A stretch of DNA of 64,000 bases from Aricia agestis (Eukaryota; Arthropoda; Insecta; Lepidoptera; Lycaenidae): assembly GCF_905147365.1 (NCBI RefSeq), contig NC_056425.1, forward strand, positions 11,125,001 to 11,189,000, read 5' to 3'. The position numbers were made by a program, and so were the translations under genes. Of the stretch, positions 11,980 to 22,705 are shown in pieces (within the stretch, counting starts at the first letter, position 1; each line of letters starts with the position of its first letter). Below the pieces are notes generated by a model. It worked only from the letters and a program-made list of their open reading frames with translations. It made no database searches and was not told the DNA's origin.

Positions 11980-12466
11980 TGTTACGCTCAAAGACCGAAA
12001 ACGCTCAGTGAGCGAAAAAATGGCTTACAACGCGTTTGGGTCATAGTGAAACGGCCACAATACCACATAGCGAAATTCGTGTCGTGGCTGACGTGCTATT
12101 CGACCACAACGCGTTGTGGTAATCGAGAAAAACCATGACGCGTTCTGAGCATTTAAAAACAGCCACAACGCGTTCTGAAACCAGGCCAGTTAATCAGGAG
12201 TAATTTTATAGTGCCCAAGTGTGTGCGCAATACACAAGAGTACTCTGGTTTCAATGAAACCAGGCCAGTTACGCAGAAGTAATTTTATAGTGCCCAAGTG
12301 TGGGTAAGGGCGTACCGAGGGGGGGGGGGGCAGGTCAGGGGGGGGGGAGGCATGTGGTATTATAACTGTGATTACCAGAACGCGTCGTGGCCGTTTTCAT
12401 TAGGGCCACGATACGTTGTGAGTCATGTTTTCGCTCACTGAGCGTTTTCGGTCTTTGAGCGTAACA
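11980..12466. mobile_element. MITE with TGTTACGCTCAAAGACC termini
   Basis: Inverted ends of about 40 nt (TGTTACGCTCAAAGACCGAA and its complement) are bordered by TA on both sides. Inside are a direct repeat (GAAACCAGGCCAGTTA..., 12178-12230 and 12258-12304) and a G-rich tract at 12318-12349. No ORF. TA duplication points to the Tc1/mariner superfamily by inference. Confidence 0.75.
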
Positions 12467-12478
12467 TAATTATATTAA

Positions 12479-12630
12479 AATAGCGCCTCTACAAGAGTGG
12501 CCAGCGCTGGCCCATCGAATGGCGCATGCGATGGCTATGCTATGGTCGCAAGTTCCATAGTGACCTAGTGACCATTGCATAGCCATCACGTGCGCCATTC
12601 GATCGGCCACTCATGTAGAGGAGCAATTAT
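12479..12630. mobile_element. Short foldback element (CCTCTACAAGAGTGGCC ends)
   Basis: Arms CCTCTACAAGAGTGGCC ... ATCGAATGGCGCA...TGGCTATGC and their complements pair over about 55 nt. The left arm has an extra GCGCTGGCCC. Non-coding. Confidence 0.65.
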
Positions 12631-12656
12631 AGAGCCGCTATTAGAGACTACATTAT

Positions 12657-13268
12657 AGCCTGTCCAGATGAGGCGTTTTACGCACGCGCGAGCGATCACG
12701 CGAAAACGCGCGTTCCCGAGATACTAGAGCTACATATATCGTGTCCAGATGCCTACGCGCACTTTTAGAATCGCGCGTAAAACGCTTGCAATGAGCGAGA
12801 CTCTCGACTCGCCCGTAAAACGCGCGCTCGACGCGCGAGTCGAGGTACTTGGGTGCCATTGCAGCGTCCAGAACTACGCGCGCGTCAGTTGCGAGTGGAC
12901 GTATTTCATGAAAATGATGGAGCGTGATAACTTTGATACGGAACTTTTTATTGACGAAATCGAAAAAATAGAGGCCATATGGAATATGGAATCTTCAGAT
13001 TATTCCAATAAAGTCATAAAACACAGGAACTGGGAAGAAATCATCGAGATTTTTTGTGATGCAGGTGATTCCGAAGAAAAGAAAAAACTTTAGGTAGTAA
13101 AAATTTGTGTGTAGTAAAGCCACAACACAAATGCTCTTTCTGAGTCCATGTTTGTAACTGGTTGCTGAATTCCTCCCAGCGTTTTACGCGCATAAAACGC
13201 GCGCAAAGCGCCTCATCTGGACAGGCTCGAAATTGAAACGCGCGTAAAACGCCTCATTTGGACAGGCT
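12657..13268. mobile_element. TIR element AGCCTGTCCAGATGAGGCG carrying a MADF fragment
   Basis: AGCCTGTCCAGATGAGGCG at 12657 is inverted at the right end twice in tandem (CGCCTCATCTGGACAGGCT to 13228, and a second copy to 13268). CpG-rich subterminal sequence (GCGCGTAAAACGC variants) fills both sides. The interior encodes a truncated MADF domain at 12908-13093. It could be the remnant of a two-ORF transposon (PIF/Harbinger elements carry a MADF/Myb-like ORF) or a captured host exon. Confidence 0.65.
12908..13093 (+). pseudogene. Truncated MADF (Adf-1/Myb-SANT-like) DNA-binding domain
   Basis: From the ATG at 12908 there are 61 codons. The peptide (DTELFIDEIEKIEAIWNM, then DYSNKVIKHRNWEEIIEIF) matches the first two helices of a MADF domain: a Trp near helix 1, then the NWEEI segment. 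It stops (EEKKKL then TAG) where a complete MADF would continue into the third, DNA-reading helix. The frame is open upstream to 12749 through CpG-rich inverted-repeat sequence, which is unlikely to be coding. No second exon was found. MADF proteins bind DNA as transcription factors or serve as accessory factors of PIF/Harbinger transposons. Confidence 0.65.
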
Positions 13269-14438
13269 CTTAAAGAGACCAAAGGTCACGCAAGTCATAG
13301 CTTTATTACTTACTGCACATCACAAAATCAAAAATCATTTAATTGTATCATTTACGCATTAGGTTGCCGTAGTCTGAGCCTAGATGATAAGATAAGGTGG
13401 GCCTGAGGTTTGATCTTATAATTCTTAATGCAAATAGGCGGGATGATTTTGTTTTTGTTACAATACATATTATTATGGTTGTTGAAAAAGTATCTACTAC
13501 GAGTACGCTTTACAATGCTACGTTCATGTGATTTACGCAGTGGCACTATCAATCATCAAACATTACAACAAACACTTATGTTAGTTAATAGTTGGGGATG
13601 GGGACCAAGGTCGATTTAATTGTAATAAGTACTTGAAAGTACTTTTGAGTTTGGACACATTGTCTCTATATCCACGTTGAAACCTTCGTTTACATCTTGA
13701 AGACGTCTCACCCAGACAAAACTAGTTTTTCCTGAAGTCTGATTATACCTGTAGCTTAAATAAGTATTATTTACAAAGGAAGACGCCACTTAAAGCCAAG
13801 CAGATATACAGGCACTAGGGTGACGAGCATAGTAGTTATACTAAAGTGACATTGCTAGCGGTCGTACGTGTGTAAGGTGATAGTCCTCATCACAAAATAA
13901 CAGCTTGTAAGCTGGCTACTGATCTCTCAGTCAGTACTTTTACGTCCAATCGGAAAGTCCGCACTCCGTTTACTCCAAAATTTACGGCGTCGCATTGTGG
14001 TCATGCAGAAATCTATTTTGGACTCCGAGAAGTACGCACGCGAATTTCTAGACGGCTCAACAACGCCATAGTGAACAAACTATTTCTATTGGATTCTCAG
14101 AGCTGCTGCGAGGGAAAACACCGCTGTTAAGGCGGTATCACCCATCTGCCGACCACGTAGACAATTTTGGTACCTGAAATAACTAACAAACATATTATAT
14201 ACTTGTTAGTATTAGTATCGATTAAAATATTGATGTATACTTCCCCCATAATATTTAACTGAGTGAAATCTTTTAATGGAACTTATCATCACGTAGATAG
14301 CAATTGTTATTTGCGGAAATATTATTATTATGTTATCTGAACCTAATGCATAAACAATTCAAGTGTTTGCAGTTCCTACATATATTATAAGGAGAGATAT
14401 AATAAATTGTTAGCTTTTATTCTCTTGTGGCGTGCAAG
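13269..14438. other. Intergenic, upstream of EcKinase-like gene 1
   Basis: No supported gene. The last ~60 nt before the ATG at 14439 would be 5' UTR; no convincing TATA/Inr was seen. Confidence 0.4.
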
Positions 14439-16059
14439 ATGTCTGGTGAAAAAGTTCTCCGTGATTTAATAGACGTGATAGCCAAAGAAAGAGGCTACGT
14501 GGACTACCAAGTCACCATAAAACCTATTTCGAGTGGAGGAGCGAATTATTCAACCAACTTGTTTCTGGCTACTTTATCCACACAGGGGAAGGAATTACAT
14601 CTGTTCGCGAAGGTAGCAGCCTTAGGAGAAAAACTCAGAGAAACGATTACCGGGGATTTCTACGTAAACGAGCAGTACTTCTACACAAACATACTGAAGA
14701 GATATAAAGAGATAGAGGAAAAATACGGCGTCAAGGCAGAGGATCGGTTCATAACAGCGGAATTTTATGCTGGGAATACGGAATACTTGCACGAAACTTT
14801 AGTGTTGGAAGACCTTTCGGCTCGGGGCTTCAGCTCGTTCAACCGATTCGAATCCATCGACTGGCCTTACGCCTCGTTCGCAATAAAACAACTGGCGATA
14901 TTTCACGCTCTATCGATCGCTTACTCCAGGGAATATCCATCGGAGTATGAGCATACGGTCAAAAATAAACTGTCAGAGTTTCCGATGGATGTTTTGAGCA
15001 GCTCTATGGATAAAGCTTTCGATAAAGCCGTTGACGCTGTGAAAGAAGAGAATAAGGAAAGATTGATTCAATGGTTGAAGAATCCCAAAATAAGGCGATC
15101 CATCCACAAACTGTACAAGTCGACGGGAATACCACCGATCAGACATGCAGATTTCAGGCCCGATAACATGATGCACAAAAAACTGGATGTTAGTTAATAC
15201 TTGTCTTCTTAAAACGGTTACAACTGCCTGGGATATTTTTAATCAACTACTTCCAAAGTATATGAGGACGAAAAGCCAAATACGCAGAACGAACTTGCAT
15301 CCGACGCATGGATCATCTTCCTTGTCAGGCTCCATTTATACTAAGTATAGTATAACTAGCTAAACTTTGAAACAGCTTTTTTTAATGTGGGTCTCAAAGA
15401 AACAATAAAACCGAGCCTTTCAACCACTAGACCACGCGGACCACATTTTTGTTTTATACCTAGTTATAAGTTTTCTTTATCTTTTTCAGGATGGCACCGT
15501 CCAAGTGATAACTTTGGACTACCAAACCATGATGGAAGGGTCACCAGTAGCAGATTTGGTGTACTTTATCCTGCTCGGTTCCGATAAAAAATTCAGGGAC
15601 GAACATCTGCAAGATTGTTTTGACCTCTACTATTCCGAATTTGAAGCGGCTTTGCGCAGATTCAACATTGATTCCGACGAAGTATACAGCCAGCAAACTT
15701 ATCAGAAGGAGATCAAAGAGGTTTAAATATTTTTAACTTTTTAATCGCGGAATGAAAGGCCTAATTTATTACCGGCCAGTTACGTCAATGCAAACTTTTT
15801 TAATGATTTTTATTTTTACCCAATGATATCACAATTATATGAAAAACACCGCTTAAATTTTTGATTCTTTTTTCAGTTCCTACCTTACATGCTAAGCTTG
15901 AGCATGTTCTTTCTTCTAATGGTAACAGTCGACAAAAATGACGCTCCAAAGGTAGATGATGGCTTCGAAATAGATGATATGAACGTTCCACCGAGCAAGC
16001 TGTATGTAGAGAGAATAAATGATTTGGTTGAAGATTTCATTGACTTAGAAGTATTGTAG
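14439..16059 (+). CDS. EcKinase-like (CHK kinase-like) protein 1
   Basis: Exons 14439-15188, 15490-15720 and 15877-16059 give 387 residues, the usual size for insect EcKinase/CHK-like proteins (PF02958 type). These have a protein-kinase-like fold and phosphorylate small molecules; characterised members act on ecdysteroids at C22. Visible motifs: glycine-rich ISSGGANYSTNLF, the Lys in LFAKV, ETLVLEDL at the hinge, the catalytic loop RHADFRPDNM (D238, N243) and LDYQ (D260) in place of kinase DFG. The last exon encodes a hydrophobic segment followed by TVDKNDAPK and a C-terminal helix. Start: the ATG at 14439 aligns with the paralogues; an in-frame GTG 12 nt upstream is not needed. The intron 2 donor is GTTTAA, which is weak. 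Poly(A) signal at 16162-16167. The substrate is not knowable from sequence; the HAD (not HGD) variant is unusual but keeps the Asp. Confidence 0.93.
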
Positions 16060-16161
16060 ATCCAAAAATGGGAGGAAAGAGTTTCAGCGTTACCCAGACC
16101 CTATTTTTAAGTTTAAATGTTATTTAATAATATATTGTTATTATAATTAAAATTTGTGAAA

Positions 16162-16167
16162 AATAAA
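16162..16167 (+). terminator. Poly(A) signal AATAAA, EcKinase-like 1
   Basis: About 100 nt after the stop codon at 16057-16059. Confidence 0.6.
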
Positions 16168-17433
16168 GTATACCAACATATTGTATTTGATTTCAATGCA
16201 CGAAGTATTTATACAATTTCATTTGACATCATCAAAACTATTAAAGACCCATTATAAAGTTCAAAGAAAGAAAATGTGATCGATAGAAATAGCAAAACTA
16301 GTTTCTGCGATCTTGTTTATAAATAAAGCGAAGCAGGACCAGTCATCAGTGGAATATTTGTAGTCTGCTAAAGCTGTAGTAGGTCTAATGCCTATTAGAA
16401 AACAATAATACTGACAAGAAAGAAAGTAGTAAATTTGGGATATATTGAACTTATAATTAAGTACTACATGGAATAAACAGAAGGTGCAATTTAACAATTA
16501 AACGTAAGTAACTTTATATCTTGACAATATACTGCAACTCGTAATGAACTGTTAAATATAAATCTCCCTTAATAGTATACCCCAAAGAAGCTTCCATATA
16601 AAGCACTGACGATTCAAAGGATAGGTAAGCCTGTAGGGACATTTTAAAATATAAAAAAATTTAAAAGCTTAATATTTTCTTAACTAAGCTTCGCAGATAT
16701 TTTATTTTGCTCTAAACTAAATGATTTAGTCCTTGTTGTTATAATTTACCTAAATAAGCAATTTTCTGAATATATTTCCATTTTTCAAAACATTAAAATG
16801 GCTGCAGTTTCTGACCCCACAGCTAAAATAAAAAAAACGCTCTTATTATTTTTTATCAGCTTTACCTAATGTACAAAACCTACTAGGTCTCCATGACGCT
16901 CGAGTGACTACAAAAATAGCACCCTCCCCTCCTCTACTGTAGTTCATTGATATTCCGTTGTCACCTTCGATTAGTCTTGTTATTATATCACTTCAAACAT
17001 GCAAACTTGAAACTAGTTTTTATTATTCGTAGCTTGAAACCAATGTCTGCTACTGGTCTATGTTACATAATATCTATTTTACTTTTTTATTCCTCCAAAG
17101 AACTTGTATTTTTATAAAATAATAAGTAAATTAATATGATTATATACTAATTATTGAATGTCCAGTAAATATCAACATGACACAATATTTTTGTGCTATA
17201 ATAGGTACTATGAAACTATTAATGTACAAATTAATTTAACCTTGATAGTAGTTTAGATCGGTATGCGACGAATTAGGACTAATCAAACATTTGATCACAC
17301 AATGACAATCAACAACAAGAGTATTAACGCTGTAGGAAACATTCGCAGTTTATTTAGTATTAAACTAGTTAAATTTTTACTATACGTTCAAATACATTTT
17401 ATAAATCCATTGATTCCAGAAACAAAACACAAG
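16168..17433. other. Intergenic between EcKinase-like 1 and the pseudogene
   Basis: AT-rich, no supported coding sequence. The reading frame of the pseudogene is open upstream from 17434 to 17263, but this stretch has no similarity to the paralogues and is probably 5' UTR or chance. Confidence 0.45.
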
Positions 17434-19010
17434 ATGGCAGATTTCAAAGTAATCCTGCTCGAGTTACTTTCGAATATTGCTAGAAAATTAAAATATGAGC
17501 CAGCCGAGACTACAGTCAAGGTTATATCCAGCGAAGGAGCGAACTACACCAGCGAGCTGTTCGAAGCCACAATATCAGCTGTAGGCAAAGATGATCTCAA
17601 CGTATTTGCAAAAGTAGCGTCCATGAGTAAAGAAATCAGAGCGATGAAGACAGGTAACGTATACGCAGCAGAGATATACGTTTATGCAGAGCTATTAAAG
17701 AAATTTAAGGATTTGGAAGCAAGATATAATGTTCCAGAACAACATAGACTGAACACACCTACTTTTTACGGAGCGAACGACGAGTACATGAAGGAGACGC
17801 TAGTTTTAGAAAACTTGACGCTAAAAGGATATGAAACATACGATAGGTTTAAGGCAATCAACTGTGAGTACGCTTCAGAATGTATAAAGCAGCTGGCGAT
17901 ATTTCAAGCTCTTTCAATAGCATTATTTAAATACGATCCTAAAAAGTTCGAAAGGACGAAAACGATGCTATCCTCGGTGTACAATTTTAAAGACTTGGCG
18001 GGTATGATAAAAGGCATACTAGATAATGCTCTAAAAATAGTTAAGCCAGAAAATAAGGCACGGCTAGCTGCATTTACCCAGGCGAGAGTAGATTTAAACG
18101 ATTTCGAAGAGTTTTTGAAACCTGTAAAGCGTTTGGTGTTAGTACACGGTGATTAACGTACCAGCAATATAATGTATAAAATTCATGATGTAAGTAAGTC
18201 TTAATTATACAAAAATGCATTACTCGAAACATATAATATAGACTCATAAGTCATAACTAATAACTTCATAAGTATTTAAGCTATTATTATTTTTGGGAAG
18301 GGGACTACAAAGTTTCCCCTGTGGACTATCAGGCTGCCCGCCATGGTAATCCTATAACAGATTTGTTGTTCTTCATATTTTCGGGCTCCGACAAAAAATT
18401 CAGGGCTCGACACTTTAAGAGCTCAATAGAACTTTACTATGAAGAACTTTGTAACGGCTTGCAAAGACTGGGCGTAGACCCTAACGAAGTGAAGTGAAGT
18501 GAAGGGAGGGTTTTGATTACGAATATCAGAAGGTAAATAGGTACTTAATACTATGCCTTCAATTTACACTACAACTTCTCAACTCTCTCAACAACATCCC
18601 CATCTAACCATCTAGACAAAAAGCCATTTCTTTTTATATCTTAGATGCCTTTTCCAACATCTTCTTACATTTATTAAGAGGTCTCTACATTTATGAAGGT
18701 ATCTCTCAATTTCGACTCTAGTAGAGTACTAGAGTCGAAATTGAGAATTCAACCTAACCGAATATTGTACGGTGTACCGCGCGATGTGACAGACAGACGC
18801 ACTTTCGTATTTATAATATTAGTATGTACTTTTCAGCTTCTTCCGTATGGTCTAATAGTGGGAGTGTTTATTCTACCGGTGGTGACTGTAGAGCCAGAAA
18901 AAGCACCAAAGCCTCAAAAACTGTCCGATGTAAACATAGAACCAAACACACTATATAAGGAGAGACTCAACGACATAGTGGAGGACTTTATAGAAATGGG
19001 AGTCATATGA
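17434..19010 (+). pseudogene. EcKinase-like pseudogene 2
   Basis: Closest to gene 3 (23152-24813): it shares the stretch SSEGANYTSELFEATISA and the same exon-1 length (756 nt, 17434-18189). Three lesions are visible. (a) In the catalytic loop LVHGD is followed by TAA (18154-18156) where gene 3 has Tyr; the rest (R..N.M..) continues in frame to a normal GT donor at 18190. (b) The acceptor of exon 2 reads TTTTGG instead of TTTTAG just before 18297. (c) Exon 2 (18297-18532) is 236 nt instead of 231, because a GAAGT unit is repeated near 18485-18500, shifting the frame. Exon 3 (18837-19010) is intact and ends in TGA. Partial expression of exon 1 alone would lack the catalytic Asn and DYQ. The 3' tail is repeated downstream. 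Confidence 0.93.
18704..18747. repeat. Perfect hairpin in intron 2 of the pseudogene
   Basis: TCTCAATTTCGACTCTAGTA is followed directly by its near-complete complement around GAGTACTAG. Confidence 0.7.
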
Positions 19011-19610
19011 CCACAAGGGTTTTGAAGACAGAATAGAAGATTTCAAATAAAACAAAACACGCTATACAAGGAGAGACTGAACTGCATAGTGAAGGACTTT
19101 ATCGAAATGGGGTTTGAAGATAGAATGGAAGATTTCATGATCATTGAATATACAGGATGTAACAAAAATAAGTGATAATACTTTAGGGTGTGTGCGTATT
19201 CCTTGTAGAGAGTTCACTGTGAAAGTAGCAGCGCTGAAAGACCAAATTTTTTTTCACTTATGTATGGAGAAACTTGTGCCGCTCGGGCCCTTGCCCATAC
19301 AAAAGTGAAAATTTTTTTTGTCTTTCAGAGCTGATACTTTCACAGTGAAGTCTCTACATGAACACGTACACACCCTAAAGTATTATCACTTATTTTTGTT
19401 ACACCCTGTAGAAACTCACTATAATAACATTCAACCGATGTAAGATATTATGAAGATTCGGTAGTAAATTAAATAAAACAAAACACGCTATAAAAGGAGA
19501 GACTGAACTGCATAGTGGAGGATTTTATAGAAATGGGAGTCATATGACCGTCATATGAAGTTTGAAGATAGAATAGAAGATTTCATGACCATTAAAGATA
19601 GAAACTCACC
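18945..19610 (+). repeat. Three copies of the EcKinase last-exon tail
   Basis: The end of exon 3 (from CTATATAAGGAGAGACT through GAAATGGGAGTCATATGA and the following TTTGAAGA..AGAATAGAAGATTTC) occurs at 18945-19048, again at 19049-19140 and again at 19477-19605. Copies 2 and 3 are non-coding in context and share the substitution GAACTGCATAG for CAACGACATAG. A MITE (19153-19408) sits between copies 2 and 3. Confidence 0.85.
19153..19408. mobile_element. Foldback MITE, CAGGGTGTAAC family (copy 2)
   Basis: About 256 bp, with TA on both sides. Two long arms (each about 110-120 nt) are nearly complementary: AACAAAAATAAGTGATAATA...GTTCACTGTGAAAG...CACTT and back. Non-coding; it should fold into one long hairpin if transcribed. 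Confidence 0.85.
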
Positions 19611-19630
19611 ATACTTAGAAACTTAAAATA

Positions 19631-20134
19631 CAGGGTACTTATAACAAAAATAAGTGATAATATTTCAGGGTGTGTCATACAAATCACAAAAATTGCTCTT
19701 TCAGTGCTGCTACTTTCACATTGAACCCTATAATATAAGAGATACGTATACACTATCTATACGTGGGAGAGCCATGCTTCGGCACAAATGGGCCGGCTCG
19801 ACCGGATAAATACCACGTTCTCACAGAAAACCGGCGTGAAACAGCGCTTGCGCTGTGTTTCGCCGAGTGAGTGAGTTTACCGGAGGCCCAATCCCCTAAC
19901 CCCTACCCTATTCCCTTCCCTACCCTCAACTATTCCCTTCCCTTCCCTACCCTCCCCTATTACCCTATTCCCTCTTAAAAGGCCGGCAACGCACTTGCAG
20001 CTCTTCTGATGCTGCGAGTGTCCATGGGCGACGGAAGTTGCTTTCCATCAGGTGACCCGTTTGCTCGTTTGCCCCCTTATTTCAGAAAAAAAAATACACA
20101 CTAACGATTTATCACTTACTTATGTTACAGCCCG
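19631..20134. mobile_element. Foldback MITE, CAGGGTGTAAC family (copy 3, interrupted)
   Basis: Left end CAGGGTACTTATAAC at 19631 and right end to ...GTTACAGCCCG at 20134, with TA on both sides. The interior is interrupted by the LINE-derived short element at 19762-20094. Confidence 0.7.
19762..20094 (+). mobile_element. Short LINE-end chimera (RIME-like non-autonomous element)
   Basis: The first ~150 nt (CGTGGGAGAGCCATGCTTCG to GGCCCAATCCCCTA) equal the 5' end of the LINE at 985-3686. The last ~115 nt (from about CTCTTAAAAGGCCGGCAACG through CATCAGGTGACCCG to the CCCCCTTATTT tail and A run) equal its last ~20 codons plus 3' UTR. The two parts are joined by a pyrimidine-rich tract of CCCT/CCTA-type units. 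No ORF; mobilisation would need the LINE's enzymes. Inserted inside the MITE copy 3. Confidence 0.85.
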
Positions 20135-20549
20135 TATAAAGCTTCCCTGTTAAATATCTTATAGATTTATTTAAAGTTCTACTTAGTCAATATTGTAGCA
20201 CAGTCGTTATAATCTACAAGATAGTTTTATCTTTAGAAGGGTTTTGTTTTCCGGATCCAGGATGTGAATATCACATAATATTGATACTTTCATTGTTATT
20301 ATGCACATAATATCTACTCATTTTTTTATTAATAATAATGTATATCTCTTTAGTCTTTGATTAGATTGGTTTAAGCAAAAATACATCACTGTTTATCTTA
20401 GTAACCGTATATTTTGCGGTCATTATTACCACTGATTATATAAATAAACACAGCGACAGCTTCCTAAGTCATATCCATTACATGGAGCAAAAAATATATC
20501 TGTCTCACGCCAATACATTTCGTTACTCTAGTAATTATCCTTCATAACG

Positions 20550-20721
20550 ATTGTACTATCAGAGAAGTTGATTCATAGGCAGACGGCAGGCCTACGTCAT
20601 TTGGTTGGGTTATGTCAATTCAATGTTAGCTGTGATGTTGGATGGGTTCCGTTTGCCGTAACACTACCAAATGTCGTAGGTCCGTCATCTACTTATGAAT
20701 CAATTTCTATGGTAGTACAAT
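20550..20721. mobile_element. MITE with ATTGTACTATCAGAGAAGTT ends
   Basis: Inverted ends of about 45 nt (GTTGATTCATAGGCAGACGG... / ...CTACTTATGAATCAATTTCT). A damaged relative lies in an intron at 28611-28733. Non-coding. Confidence 0.7.
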
Positions 20722-22404
20722 CATGTTTGTGTTGTGAGTTAGCTTTCAAGGTCAATTGAGATCTAGAATTATAAATCTATTATGGTGACATATGAGATGT
20801 GATGAGAATAAAAGATGATACAGCAACATTTGCGTATAGAATAATTTAAATTCCTGACTCTTTTGTATGTAATAAATAATGACATGGAAATAAGATTAGC
20901 AGAATGTGGAAGCTAGAAGTTTTTGTTAAAATTTTCTATATTCACGAAAATGCCCTTTTAATCCTCTTAAATTTCTTCAAGTATAATTTAACGTGAAAAA
21001 ATAGAAGAGGATAAGGATATTGATTTCCTACTTATAACATTTGAATAGGGTGAATTTGAGAAGGTGAACTTAGTGACAGAATGCAATTCATTGGTAAATG
21101 GTGATATAATTTGTTTAGTTTATGTAAATAAAGCCACGGCCACAAGTAATGTGTGCAAGCAAACAGACGCTAACATAAGAGTGGGACTACTTCCTAAAAT
21201 ATTTAAATAATATTTTGATTTCATAAAGGCAGATATTTGGTTTGGATCATTTACATGGGGAAATGCTTTACGCATACCTAGCGGATTGAGGACATCGGTC
21301 GAGATCATATTATTACAATACCATTACCAAATGACTCCCACAATTACTCTCTTGCGCTAAAAGTCGTTTATCGCGTAGGATCTGTACATTTTTCTAAGGT
21401 GAAATGTATCCTATGTCCTTTCCCGGGACTCAAAGTCAATACCAAACAATCCGTTCTGCGGTTAAGGCGTCAAGAGGTAACAGATATTTAGACAGACTTT
21501 CGCATTTAAAATATGAATGTGGATGTGGAACTGCTTAAACGCAGGATCTACTTACTAAAACCCCATAGTGCTCCACTCCCCGCTTAAGATCTACCTGATA
21601 ATTTTCGCCGCCCTTTACATACAGAAATCCATATAGGTAAGAGCGTAGACAGAGTATATTATAGGTAAGAGCTAGTGGGGGGATATTAAAGTGAAATACT
21701 TAAATTTTAGTTAAACATTTCCACTATCCAACCTGAAGTACCAAGTAGTTTAAAAGGTAAAATTCTCAAATTTGGGTGATGGATAGTAAATTCCGCCCCT
21801 CATTTTTGCCGTTTGGTTAGCACGAGCAAAAATATTTTGTCAGCCATAAAAAGTAGCTGGAAGTAGCTTTGCTCATAATTTAAATATTATAATTAATGTG
21901 AAAGAAAAAATATCACAAATATCAAAATAAATTTAAAACAAAAGAAGCAACTAAAGCGATTTTATCCCATCAAAACCCACAATAATTTTTTGAGATGCCT
22001 GAAACCGTTGACGATGAACACAAAATACACAAGGTTTTCTAGTATAAAACATAACATTAAGATATTATACAAAGTGACTTTAGTAATCTGTGATTATACT
22101 GACATAATAAATGTTTTGCGGACCCTACGTATAATTTAAGACCCGGAAGCAGATAATGTATGATCGTAGTTTTGTGTTCTTCACAATGAATCATGACTGA
22201 TGCCAGTCACCAGTCAGTAATCTATCAGCCGCCACTTACCAGTAACGCTTGACCAGTTGTATTTGTATAATATTCTGTGATATTATCACATAGTATGTGA
22301 TTCGTGCTTTCATCAAATTGCGCTAATTGTGATCAACAATAATAATTATTGTAAGTGATTCGAGTTTTAGAATTAAGTTGTCTTTATTCTTATTTTTTTT
22401 TTTT
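20722..22404. other. Intergenic; one RTE-like tail
   Basis: No supported gene. 21360-21530 is a worn copy of the repeat CCCGGGACTCAAAGT...GGTAACAGA..AGACAGA (fuller at 61296-61470). Confidence 0.45.
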
Positions 22405-22705
22405 ATGAAATAAGGGGCAAACCTGATGGAAAGCAACTTCTGTCGCCCATGGACACTCGCAGCATCAGAAGAGCTGCATGTGCATTGCCGGCCTTTTAAG
22501 AGGGAATAGGGTAATAGGGGAGGGTAGGGAAGGGAAGGGAATAGGGGAGGGTAGGAAAGGGAATAGGGTAGGGGATTGGGCCTCCGGTAAACTCACTCAC
22601 CCGGCGAAACACAGCGCAAGCGCTGTTTCACGCCGGTTTTCTGTGAGAACGTGGTATTTATCCGGTCGAGCCGGCCCATTCGTGCCGAAGCATGGCTCTC
22701 CCACG
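22405..22705 (-). mobile_element. Short LINE-end chimera (RIME-like), second copy
   Basis: Same organisation as 19762-20094 but inverted. The LINE 5' end finishes at 22705, a G-rich tract (GGGAATAGGGTAATAGGGG and more) is at 22500-22575, and the LINE 3' tail runs to about 22405. The tail lacks about 16 nt (CGAGCAAACGGGTCA region). Confidence 0.85.

Noticed and set aside
17263..17433. N-terminal extension of EcKinase pseudogene 2
   Set aside because: No counterpart in the intact paralogues, whose start aligns with the ATG at 17434.
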